The notes under the pieces: model-generated
What the model was told of the DNA's origin: nothing
Seen by the model: only the letters and a program-made list of their open reading frames with translations
The model's database searches: none
Program-made: the position numbers and the translations under genes
Assembly: GCA_040954595.2 (NCBI GenBank)
Contig: CM082587.2
Span: 3,472,001 to 3,536,000 of the forward strand
Origin: Balanoglossus misakiensis
Taxonomy: Eukaryota; Hemichordata
Length of the DNA: 64,000 nucleotides
Reading direction: 5' to 3'
Shown here: positions 23,601-35,300 of the stretch, piece by piece
Layout of the letters: each line of letters begins with the position of its first letter
How positions within the stretch are numbered: the first letter of the stretch is position 1

Positions 23601-26574
23601 AAGAGTTTGGTTTTATCAGGTCAGAACAATATTCCTCGGCAGCTTCATCCCCCGTTGGTTCAGAGATGCACACGACACTTCTCGTCTTACTCCCTTCCCC
23701 ACATGTGACAGAGCACTTGAAAAAAAGAAGCAACCGATTCTTAATGTGGAGTACAATTGAACATTTTCTCTTCGAAGTCAGTTTGACTTCTTTGAGTTTG
23801 TTAGATACTTGCGTGTTTGTCTGCAAGTCCCTTTATCCAGTCTGTGTGTATGTGCGTCTGTTTTTCTTTGTCTGGTTGGGTGGTGCGTGACCCTGTCTGG
23901 TCGTACTTTTATTCAGTTTTGAGGGTCAGAGCGAGAATTGACCTGAACAATATAGGGACGGCATGATAAATTGATAAAGTGCCACGGCTGTGACGTCATT
24001 GACCCGTGTCTGTTTTTTGTTGTTGTATTACACACCCCCGGGTACTTACCTCAGACCATTCGGAGTGGGAAAAGTGGTACCAGCGGCATTCCGAGATATT
24101 CGGACAAAGTCGGTGTGTTTCGGGTTTCGGTAACCCTTCTTCCTCACAGTATAGATCGGGTTGTTGAAAACCAAGCTCTATATCGACGCAAGTCACGTTA
24201 CGATACTGCCAGCCTTCGACGTCGACGCCGCAAGTAATAGAACACTGAAATATGTATGAGAACATCTGTACCATCTGATCGATAACTACTTAAAGCAAAT
24301 GGTATCACCAGAATGCAAGCCACTTTCATGACCCCTACATGAACTTATATCCTTGTACTTCCGTTGCTATGCGCTGTCAGAATTCAACATTTTGTCACAA
24401 GAAATGTGTAAACTGTTGCTCAAAAAGAGTCACTTTTGTAAATCGGTACCCACGTGTACGTTTGACTACAGTTGCAATAACATGCGTGAAGTTAACCCAC
24501 CTCCGACCAGTCACTAAGTTCGTAGTCATAGACATAGCACAGAGAAAGGTTTAGGCACGGTCGTATAGTGTTTGGTTTAACCAACTGTACAGACATGCAC
24601 ATCGATTCTTCGATGACCTGCCCTAACGACATGTCCATGCAGTACACATCGCGCACTTGAACACCATCGGATGTACAGGTCGCGTTGCACTGAAACAGAA
24701 AGATAAAATCCGTGGTTACTTTATCGAGGTCAGCTAACTGTCCCTGTGGTCCTTTGTATACAAAATTTGCCTGTCGGTCCCATCATATTATCACAAATCA
24801 ATTACCTCTTTCCAGTCGGTGACCTCATATGCATACCCCACTTCAAGGCAGGGGCCACTGTTACACTCGCTCACTTCCGGTTCCAATTTGAGGACGCCAT
24901 TTTGGTCACAGGTTGAATCGCTGACGACGTTTTGCGTTACCAGATCGAAACACTCGAGGACGCGTGCTCTGACACCAAACCCACACGTAACCGAACACTG
25001 AAAAAGAAGAAGATTTGATATCAAAATATCTGGACAACATTTCCCTCCGGTTTCTTGTTGACAAAATCAAAATTTAGCAATTCTTTACGTTTTACAGAGT
25101 TGGACATAGAACCCACAGCTGATACCCCCCCCCCCCCAATACTAATAGCCTAAAGTTGGAAACGCCAATATTTTATTCGGCGTGGTGAATATAAAGAAAA
25201 TGGTGACATTACCTCACCGAATAAGCTGCCTTGCACCCATATGTACCGTTGAAATAATTCCCTCCGCAGTCGTATCTTACTGTTACCTACTTCGAAAGAA
25301 AAGAACCGAGGAATAAGATGGGTTTATTCGGTTCAAGAAAGACAGACACACAAGGATGTCATTCTATATAAACCGCCTAGCCATGCGAAATCTCGCAGGA
25401 TCTCGTGGAGTTCGAAAAATGGTCTATTGCACCTGCCTTGTGTCTCATGTGCCGTTCTTGCCGTGTTGACCCTCGCCTGTGAAGCAATCCAATCAACCTG
25501 GAGAGAAGACAAGAAAGACAGTGAGAACAAGGACCACTTCAGTGCTATGCAATCGGACGTGGAAGAAATCTGGGCCGAGTGACAGCGCTAATCCGCCATG
25601 TTGTATCCTCCATGGTTGTATTCACTCAAGCACAGTCCTCTCTTTCTTGAGCGACTGTGATCGAAAGCACTTTATAACCAGTGTCAACAGTGCTAGTGCC
25701 TTGTTCAGTCACACTTTGTTGACAAAGAACGCCCAATCGTTGGATGTACCAACAAACATGGTGACGGCACGTTGGTCTGGTTTTCAAACACCAGAGCTCG
25801 TAACCTTGATGATCCATGTCTTATTTATTACACATTCATAAACTGGATCTTAAGCCTTTAAGGGTGTGTTTTCAACTTGGACACACCAAACTATCAACAT
25901 GTCCATGACCTTGGGACTGGACATACCAAAGCCTTTCAAAAAAACACTATCCGAACGACTTTGACCCCCCTAACAATTACAAAAATTCGTATGTCATTTA
26001 CGAGACTATATAAGCTTAGGGTTGGTACACAATATGACTGCGTCAATGATCGGCTCCCCCCCCCCATGTCCTTAGACAAGCCTTTGAAAGGTAGCGAAGG
26101 ATGGTGAAGACTCAGTCGTAAACCGTAATGGAGTGCCCTCTCATTGCATAAAAGATACCGATAAAAAATGGCATCACATGCCACATTCATCGGGTCCACT
26201 GTTAACATCTAATTAACCCCAATATAATTTATATTCTGTGTACAACACATGATAATGGTATGCGCACGCCAACATTCTCACAAAACTCGACCACAGCATT
26301 ATGCCTGTGTCAATTCTTATAAGATTCAATCCTCTCACGGAGCTACCACAGACTTGAAATCACTGCAATTGTACGGACGCCCGTACCAGTACTAGGTAGG
26401 GATTTCAACGCAACCTCGAAATACCTCAGAATATATAAGCATTGGGAAATGGAGAAACCACCTGTGGAGCAATTATCATACCTGTTCCGCTTCGTCTGGC
26501 GTGGCAGTGACACCGATGTTAGAACTTGGTCCGAAAGCTGCCAAAAGCAACAAGTACTGAACAAAAAGGTACAT
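18711..26574 (-). CDS. Type I membrane protein with TSP1, EGF, HYR and SEA domains
   Basis: Twenty-one coding exons on the minus strand join in phase to 3,210 nt, about 1,069 residues. Order: signal peptide exon 26482-26574 (MYLFVQYLLLLAAFG), about eight TSP1 repeats, two EGF, two HYR, a SEA domain, a third EGF-like module, one transmembrane helix, and a cytoplasmic tail of roughly 80 residues. The architecture is that of a cell-surface adhesion or recognition protein; no ligand can be inferred. The gene is divergent from the ADAMTS-like gene, with 2.26 kb between start codons. TSP1 exons begin at the first cysteine in phase 0, as in that neighbour. An extra small exon could lie in the 1.2 kb intron between 25286 and 26482. 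I do not recognise a named orthologue. Confidence 0.8.
20745..21950 (-). other. Two EGF modules and two HYR domains
   Basis: Exons 21846-21950 and 21564-21674 each encode one EGF domain with six cysteines (pattern SPCQNGG, then C-x-C-x8-C ends). Exons 21140-21382 and 20745-20999 each encode one hyalin repeat (HYR). Both HYRs carry W-N-x-P-x-A-T-D-N-S-G and the later A-V-D-P-T-G or A-T-D-Q-S-D strand with a cysteine. All four exons are phase 1 on both sides, so each is an independent shuffling unit. HYR domains are linked to extracellular adhesion. Confidence 0.85.
22147..25286 (-). other. TSP1 block of the membrane protein
   Basis: Minus-strand exons in transcript order: 25218-25286, 24806-24997, 24501-24689, 24050-24244, 23564-23715, 23196-23412, 22879-23030, 22453-22669, 22147-22288. 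Six begin at the first cysteine of a repeat (CSVTCG, CNATC, CSITCG, CSVTCG, CSVSCG, CSTECG). The exons at 23196 and 22453 hold whole divergent repeats (GPWRSCDC and GPWGHCNATCGE). The first small exon, 69 nt, has a C-G-G-N-Y-F-N-G-T-Y-G-C stretch that only loosely resembles a TSP1 lead. All junctions keep frame. Confidence 0.8.
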
Positions 26575-28837
26575 GATTTGGGGGAGACCAAGCCCGCCTA
26601 TGAGCTATTTGAGCGTCTTGGGTCGAAAGTGGCACAGGCGTGTTAACATTGAAGGATACTAACTTTCACTGCGTGTATACACACTGTATATGTCTAGGTT
26701 GATGTTGTTTGAAGAACAAGCGCTCGATTCATATGGAAATAGCTAGTGTGTACCCAATGGGAGTGCAACACAAAAGACCGTCGTCGACCCAAGCAAGTCG
26801 CCTTAGCATTAATTTTCGATTAACTGGTACATGAAAGGGATTGCAAAGTTCGCGGTGCGGTGCGTCCAATGGGATCTGTGCTTTCACTGGTCCGCTCAGA
26901 CTGTACTGATATCAAAGCAGAGACTGAGTGTGAAGGATGGAGATGCGAGTCTTTGACCAGTGATGTCATGAGGTCGCCGGAATGCTACTACATTCAGTAC
27001 ACGGGTTGAATGGTATTTTTCGCTGGGTGGTGGCGCTAGCCCGCTAGCCCAGGCATGGAACCTCCGACGGGTACCTTCGATACGTTCTCATTCAAAGCGC
27101 CCCCATCTTGAAGAACGCAACTTGACCAACGTAGCGAGCAAGTCTCCGCACAAAAGCGGACAATTTGGGGCCACAATATAGACTTAATTAGCATAGCTAC
27201 AAACTATTCTCGGGTTTTGTCGAGTGTCCGTGATGGACTGAACGATTTCTATGGTTTTGTCTTACCCGCCATCATGACTCAGCCTGGGCGTGAATGGGTG
27301 TCGCCCTCATCACTTTTGTTTTAACAATCAATGGGAAAGACAAGAGAAACAAAAGTCTTTGTTATGGTTCCAAGACACTAGTAAGAAAAGAGGCAATTTT
27401 CGGTCAATGTTTCAAAAATCTCCACACAGCTTCCGCTTTGAATGTGGTCCAGTGCTTTGTTAAAGTTTTCCGTAAAATTGTGCCGTTTGCCCATAACAGT
27501 ACATGGACTTTGATTACATCAGTGTCTATGATTACATCATGGATGTGTTGCAGTAACAAAAAAGACTTGTTTATACAACAAGTCCCTGGGAGGGCGTGGC
27601 ACGGTTTGACTCACGGGGCGCCCTCGTATGGTCCAGTACCCTTTTTATGTAAAAACACGACTCAAATGATGACCCCACCCTATACTATACCCCACAGGTA
27701 GTGGAGTGCGGCACCGACTGGTACAAGTCGATCAAGGCATTAGTCACTCATAACTTGCTCTACATTTAGCACGATAAACACCGGTGTTACACGTAGACAG
27801 TCGGGTCCATTGTCGAGAGTATTTAAATAACGTTGAGCACGTTGCTTCCATGTTTGCTGCGAGCACACACACATATTGGCCTGGCACAAAAAAACGTCCA
27901 TTCCCAATGGGTCACCACCCAAGGCAATGGTCATTCACAGAAAGGCGCTGGTTGTAAGCTTTTCAAAACAGACCGCACCATTCATATGACTTGATGACTT
28001 TTGATGTGGATGTATTCATTAACATATCAGTGTCGAGCTATCCAGTTTTAGAGCCCAATTCTCCGGGGTCTTTCTCGGTTTGCTAATAATCAGTGCATGT
28101 TCGTGAGTGAAAATACACATAGTCACATATATCCCCCTAATCGATTCCACGAACATACCAGGCCTCGTAAACCGGTCGTAAAGCCCATTCAACTGAACTT
28201 ACTTCCACCAGGCATTGACTATGTGTGTGAACAAGCGAGATATGTGATGTTTTAACCAAGAAAATGATTGATAAAAGTCACATATTAGAACTAGACAAAT
28301 AAACTTTTCTCGTTGCTGTGACAAGTATTCTCGCATTGTCGTTATGGAGTATTCGCAGAGTACCTTCCGTATTTAAAGGTCGCGAGATGTACTATGTAGA
28401 AGTACCTGTTACACATCAGCTAGCAGACCCCTTGAAACTCGATGACCGGGGATACGGAATGGAAAATAGGGTCGAGCGTCACACCCACTGGAAGATTTTT
28501 ATTTCCGTTACCGCTTCCCATCGCTTGGTGTGTGTTAAACACTCTTGCGAGAAATAAGCGAAAGCCAATAATCGTGTTGCAGAGAAAAACCTGACCAGAA
28601 ATCGCTTGCTACACCTGTTCACGAGGGCGTTAAGTCCCCGTCTCTCCCTGTTGTAAAGAATGGATTCGTCCGAAAGAATAGAAATTAAGACCCTTTCACT
28701 TCTATTTGAATATGAAAAAGTGGAAAGAATGTTAGTCCTTTGAAGCCGAGCACTCTACGTTGCAAAACCTTCTTCCGTACATATAGCCTCCCGTTTGAAG
28801 GCGACCAGTGCTAGTGGTCCACCCTCAGGAGGTCGCC
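26575..28837. promoter_or_regulatory. Divergent intergenic region between the TSP1 membrane protein and the ADAMTS-like gene
   Basis: The two start codons face away from each other across 2.26 kb. No convincing coding exon is seen. Both 5' UTRs and promoters, possibly shared, must lie here unless upstream non-coding exons exist elsewhere. No strong TATA box was picked out. Confidence 0.4.
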
Positions 28838-31800
28838 ATGGTTCCTACCAACTTTCTGCTGATTCTTGGCGTCTGCCTGACAGCTGGCCTCATCTCTGCT
28901 GTACCACTAAGCAGTTTGCATTCGGTGAGTAGAGAGAAACAAATCTTTGCGTCAGAAAAGTTGCCAGGACCACGAATTTGTGCCCAGCTTTAGATTTGAC
29001 TCTGTGCCAGAGAAATCCACGCCCGATTTTGTTTTCAAGTAGTGCGTTAAGTTTCATAGGCGGGTCGATTGCTCTGGCGTTTACTTTGGATAATTCAACA
29101 GGTGGTTGGATGAGATTTAACTTTAATATTTGTCAGTTTTATATCTGTGTGGTAGTTATTATGTATGTTAATGAATGTGACGCAAATTGATTAGGACACC
29201 CGTATCTAGCTTTCCGGAATAATTTTAATACCAGCAACAATTATGTGTGTGTAGTGCTTGTACATACACGAACAGTTCTGAAATTGGCCTTAAAGGTACG
29301 ATTTTCAGAGAAAACAATTTGAATTGTATTTCATTTACACGGATTTTGCGAAGCTAAAAACAGAGAAACGCTCGCCAGTCGACTAACCAACATCTTTAGT
29401 TGGAAATAAATTGTCCGGCAGCGGGTGATCTGAAAGTGAGCGTATTCAAGTTCTTGAAACTTGGGATTAAATCAGATTTGAAAAAGAATGCAAATCACGT
29501 TTCTAACAATAGACTATCAGCCTATCAGTCTATTGTGTTGTGTTATATTGTCTTTGTCATGCAAGACGATAGGTCAAGTTGACCCCCACCCCAACCCATG
29601 CATCAGCAATTCGAAAACTTCGAACTCTGGTATGCGAAATATGTTAAAAGTTGTCAATCACAAGACACGCGAATAAAACATTACCTGTCGCATTTTGAGC
29701 TTTTTTTTAATCTTGGAGAATACACACTATACATGTACTTAAAGGCAATGGTTACAAATGGACAGTTCGGAAAATACTGTATATTTATAGAGCCTGAAAC
29801 GACCTCGCTGGTTAACTATACAATACAACCTACACATGTCTTGCTCCATTTAAAAGCATCGATGCATATCGCTTGGTGTCACGATTGTCAGAGGTGACAC
29901 GAATTCACTGATTGTAATTTGCGAGATGCACGTTGTAGGGAATGTTATACAGACCCCATCCTGACGACAGTGTATTTCAACTGCATGTGGCGTTGACAAA
30001 ATACTTAGAGACAAAAATCTGCAATTTAATTTTCACTTCAAATCAAGGGAAATTACGAGATTGCAATTTGCTATTTTGTTTTCAAATTTACTTTTCTTTT
30101 CACAGGAAGTACACACTCTCACTCACGAAGAGCTGTCTCATTATGTGGGAACAGTCAACAAAGGCGAAGGTTAGTGTCATATGATCTAGTTTATCATTGG
30201 GAAGGATTAGCTTTCGTCTAGTTTCAAATTGATTTCGTTAAATCAAAGACAGTCTCTTCCTACTGTCTGTGGTCAACCAATCATGCCGTAAATCACGTAC
30301 AATTAACTATTTAAATAGGACCCGTCTGTAGCAAGTATCTTATACCATGTACTTTCTTTTAAAATGAGATTTCACTGCACGCGTGTTGATATGTCCAGTC
30401 AGGTGTTACAACAACACCGGTACCAATCGGAGGAGGTCCTGTGTGACCATGTTGCTTCACGACTTGGGCATGACCTCTGATAGAAGTTTCATGGCATACC
30501 AGCATTTTTGTCATGCGTACGATTAGATTATACCATCACTCTGTGTGTACTTAGAGAACGGGCAACACCGACGCGGTGCCCTCAAATAAATGATAATTTT
30601 TGGATGACTGCATTCAGATATTTAATAGACAGACGAGAGTCTCCACATTCCACGACGGCGATCTTGGGTAGGTGTATTAAGACATCGAAGCGAATGTTTT
30701 GAGAACAGTCATGTGTGTCGGATCAAAGGGCTTGACCACAGGGGCAGTCAGAATAAATACCGAGGGCGATTGTCGCAAAATTTCTGACATGCCAAGTCAA
30801 ATATATGTATAGGGTCTGTAGATGATGTATTATTGCCAATAAAAATATATAATTTTGTTTACAAATCTTGTTGACATGTTAAACTTCAAATTAAAATTCT
30901 ATGGCAGTTTGTCAACTTGAAAGTTTGCGTTATTCTTGGTACCAAACATGAACGGTGGCGACTTTCACTGTAAGGTAATCCCTTTGTGTGGATAAACGGT
31001 TTTAGTGAAAGAAAATAATGTCTCGAGTGACAATATAGCCCGCCAGGTTCCATTGTTGTCGTGAAATGGCGTGCTGGGTATTAGTCAGTGGTGAAAGAGA
31101 ATCATAAACCGGGAACCAAAAAATAGCAGAATCAGACATGGTTAGGTTTTAACCCCTCCGTGTGCAAATCGTCCCGTTATACAATCGGCCGTTCATCTCC
31201 CACCGGCGAGGAACAGGGTGACCACTGGGAAGTGGGACTTGTGATACTTGGAAAGGTCATGATCTACCGTTTCGATCAAATCGTTCGGCTAGACAATCAT
31301 CCATTGACATCTCGCCCTTTTGGCCAAAGGTGACGAGAAGTAGGACTTCGACTTAAAAAAATAAACTCTTGACCTACCTGCTGAACCAAGTTGCAAGTGC
31401 GTGACACGACAACTCCATTTGACTAAGATAAATGCAAACGATGTAATAAATATGAGAATATTGTCTTTCAGTTCCAGATTTTGAGATAGTCAATCCGTGG
31501 CCGATTCGCAGAAAAGGGCGGTCAGTCAACGATGTGGACGTACAGGAACTGGAGTACATCTTCACCGCGTTTGAAGAGGAGTTCCACCTCATTCTGGAAC
31601 CAGCCTATGATTTGTACACGGACAGCCTGCTGATCCAAAACTCGTGGAGGAATGGATCCACTCTTCGTCCTGCGTCCAAACACTGCTACTACCAAGGCAC
31701 ATCTCTGTACCACAATGGATCGACAACGTTCGCCAGCACTTGCTTTGGGGGTGTGGTGAGTGCATGGATGCGTTTTCGTCTTTACTCTCTGCTATTGTGC

Positions 31801-32309
31801 ATAGACACATACACAGATAGACAGACGGATATATTTATTGAATAATAAGTTGCATTTTTATTTGTTTTCGTGATGCATAGGCTGCCACGATACGAACAGA
31901 ACAGGCGGAGTACCGTGTACAACCTTTGAGGGAAGACCATGCTCTGAGATATACGGTGGATCAAAATGAACCACCGGCACACATCATCCATAGATTGGGC
32001 AAAACTGCGTCAGAATGTGCGATGGAAGGTAAAGCAGAGTTGCTGAACAATATGCATGTGGTTCAGATAAATCTTATTTTTTTATTTATTGGTATGGAGC
32101 CTCCAAGCCTTATGATGCCACTCCTTTGTCATGCCACGTTTTCATTTTTTTTTTCAGATGAAAAAGCTGAGAGGCAAAAGCGTGACGTTCAGAACAGGGG
32201 CGGCGCATACGAAACAAAATACGTCGAGATCTTAGTTGTCGCAGACGAGACCGTGAAACAAGAGTATGGTGGAGATACGGAGTTCTACATTCTAAGCATG
32301 CTCAACCAG
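28838..32309 (+). other. Signal peptide and prodomain of the ADAMTS-like gene (exons 1-5)
   Basis: Coding exons: 28838-28924, 30106-30169, 31472-31755, 31881-32028, 32158-32309. Exon 1 encodes a leader (MVPTNFLLILGVCLTAGLIS) with the intron right after it, in phase 0. Exons 3 and 4 match the M12B propeptide pattern: a CYYQGTS motif, then S-T-C-F-G-G, then a strand ending in P-P-A-H-I-I-H-R. The short S-E-C-A-M-E segment (exon 4) could be a cysteine switch. Exon 5 carries R-Q-K-R followed by D-V, a furin-type site, and then opens the catalytic domain with a YVEILVVAD strand. Phases at successive exon ends are 0, 1, 0, 1, 0. Confidence 0.85.
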
Positions 32310-35300
32310 GTAAGCAGACGGCATTTGGCATGTATTGGCCAATGTGAAAAACTGCATTTTTGCGGAGTACATCATGTCTGGGAATGACTCTTCTAAAATG
32401 ACACCAAATCTCTTTCATCATTACAGGTTGCAGGTCTGTACAAGGATAAAACTATTGGTGCTGACATCAAACTCCACATTAGTAAAATAAGAATCCTGGA
32501 AGAAGCAATGCCAGAGATGGAGATAAGTGACAACATAGAGACCAGTCTGCAACAATTCTGTGCTTGGCAACGTGGTGAAAGTGCCGACGTTTCTGTTCTT
32601 ATCAGCAGGTACATACATGGGGCCAAAATATTCATTTAGTGTTACAGTATCAAAAGGAAACTCCACCACAATACTGGGTTTTAGCCGTTTTTGAATATTT
32701 GACATTATACCGTAGTATAGGTGAACGTGTCATTTAAATTTTGTGGAATATTCCGTCTTCTGCAGGAGAGATCTGGCTTTCGGCGACCACCGCGACGTCA
32801 CTGGAAACTCCTTCGATATTGGCACAGCCTGTGACGCCAACAGGCGTTGCTCAATCGCAGAAGACCATGGCCCGAACGGGCTGGTGTTCACCGTGGCCCA
32901 TGAAATAGCCCACCTGTAAGTAAGAACTCAAACCCCTTCGCAAAACTTCGTGATCTCTAAAACATGTTTGATTTTCTTGCGTGTGTTTCTTGTTCTCGAT
33001 CAGTGTGATCGTGAGCTCAAAGAGGTCAGAATAAGTCAGGCGTTGACCAAGGCCAAAAAAGTCCATTGACACCCAAAAAGCAGAAAAACACTTCGTAAAC
33101 AAAACCACAACTTGCAGTTCCCCGCTTTCCTTGACATCAGGCATATCAAGGCCAATAACCTACGGCGCCAAATCGCCCAGCCAAGGGGCCAGTCGCTTTA
33201 TGACAGACTCGGGCATATAACATTGCAAGACCAGCTGTACTAATAATTAGGAATAAATACGAAATTAAAATTTACAATAACGTATTTTAATGACGTGCAT
33301 TTTCTTTTTATAGACTGGGAGTATACCACGATGGACAGATGAATGGGTGTGAAGACGAAGGATTCATTATGTCATCGACTGATTCAGGCGGTAAAGACGC
33401 TTTCAAGTGGTCAGAATGCAGCCGAATTAATTTACTGGACTGGCTGAAGTAAGTTTATTCTCCACAGGCCTATTTGTGACAATGGAAAGCAGAGTCTGCA
33501 GAACCTGTACCCTGGGGACTTTTTTTCGTGAAAATTGTGTATATCACGGTTACTTCACAGTGGAGTGACCGTGATCTAGCTAGTTGAACACCTGCATGAA
33601 CCACGCGGCCACGCCCAGTTAAAAATTAATAGCAAGGCCGGAAGTTTTTTGACCTTTGACATTTTAATTGATAAACGAAAGCGAGGCTCGAGGTGGGATA
33701 TATGAACATTGGTGTCAAGTGAAGGAATGATTCTAATAGTAAGTTGGGATATTCGGACTTTTCTTCTTTTAATCGATAACATATCCAACTTACAACTGAC
33801 ATTACGCACTATTTGGTTCCTATACTGGTTTTCCAAGTAGTAATTTTTACTTAATTTCCCTTCAGATCGGACTCCTCGAGTTGCCTAGACAATGTCCCAC
33901 CTGCTTCGTCCAAGTATTTTCTAAGCAGTGTTCCTCTGCCTGGACATTTCTACGACGCTGATTTCCAGTGTCGGTCTCTTCATAATGATGACACTGCTAC
34001 AGTCTCACAGACTTCCAAGGATACTGACGTAAGTACTACTCCACAGTCGCTTGTAAACTGGGTAGTTAATAAGTTTATGCAAACAAAAACTAACTAGGTT
34101 TTACTGTAATCTATTTCAGGATATTTGTAATGAGCTTTCTTGTGACTATGGTACATTTTCTGCAGTCTCCAATCACATTCCCCCTCTTGATGGAACAAGT
34201 TGCGGACATCAAAAGGTAACTGTCCAACATTTTTCTGTAGATGTTTGCATGCATGTTAAATTTGGTAAACTGGTAATGGTGATATGTGTTGAGTATACTG
34301 TAGTGTATAAGAAATGCCTTCTTTGTTTGATGTACAGGCATGCATCACTGGCTGGTGTATGGACCTTGCTTCCAAGTTGGATTGTGGAGGAGGAGATTGC
34401 CCCCCAACGTAAGTTGAAGCTCCATCAGCCATAACTTTTTGTCACAATTTTGATAGAGTTGTTCAGATATTTTCACCACAGGAAAACTATGGCATGAGGA
34501 GTACAAGAAAAGTGCTGACTCAGCATTTTCCACAATATTTGAGACGTGAACATCCTGTTTTTTCTATATTTTTGTATTCAAAATTTATTGATATTACAGT
34601 ATACTAGTTTATAAAAATCAGGAAAAGGACAATATTTTCAATCAAGAGTAGACTCCCACCTTAATCTTGCTTTTCCTTTTTCTAGATATATATCGGGAAC
34701 CTGGACCACATGTGATGCACAGTGCGTCCAGAATAGACAGGTTCTGTGTGCCGAGGTTCATGACGATGGCAGTACGGTCATTCTTGATTATTCTGCATGC
34801 TCTGCACTGACACCTGTAGCAGACCAACGATGCTGTTGTAAAACTGGGATCTGTTCTGTGGTGGCTGGCGCTGAAGAAAGGTAAATGAGGGTGCACCAAA
34901 TTTGACAAGCCTTGGTCACCAGTAGTTTACTTTGATCCCTTTTCACGTGGAATAATAATGAGTGGCTTTGGTCAACATTATGAGCTAGCTGAGCGAAATT
35001 AAGTAGAGCCTCAGCTGCAAGCAGTCTTGATGACCCTGTCCTAGTCTTGTCTTTCAGTACAATATTTCTTCCATGTATAATGTATGTACAGCTGTACCAA
35101 CAAAATTACTGAGATGCAAGATCTCAGTAGGATCATGAAGGGGCAACGTAGAATGGACTAGATCCACAGTAATCTATAATATATTGACTGACGTATGGAG
35201 AATTGTATTGCAGGTACCAGTGGATAGCCAGTTCTTGGAGCTCCTGCTCAGCGACCTGTGGAACGGCTCAGCAGACTCGTATCGTGACCTGCTACGACAG

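Noticed and set aside
22840-24237. Several plus-strand open frames of 85-120 codons
   Set aside because: They are antisense to TSP1 exons of the minus-strand membrane protein and have no domain pattern.
25333-25497. Possible extra exon of the TSP1 membrane protein (acceptor before 25497, reading VDWIASQARV on the minus strand)
   Set aside because: The acceptor phase fits the signal-peptide exon, but the good donor gives phase 2 and would create a stop at the next exon. The direct join from 26482 to 25286 is in frame without it.
25479-25841. 120-codon plus-strand frame with several cysteines and histidines
   Set aside because: It looked briefly like a zinc-finger fragment, but no family spacing holds and there are no supporting splice sites.
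27294-27701. 135-codon plus-strand frame between the divergent genes
   Set aside because: Low-quality sequence with no domain, leader or splice support. Treated as chance.
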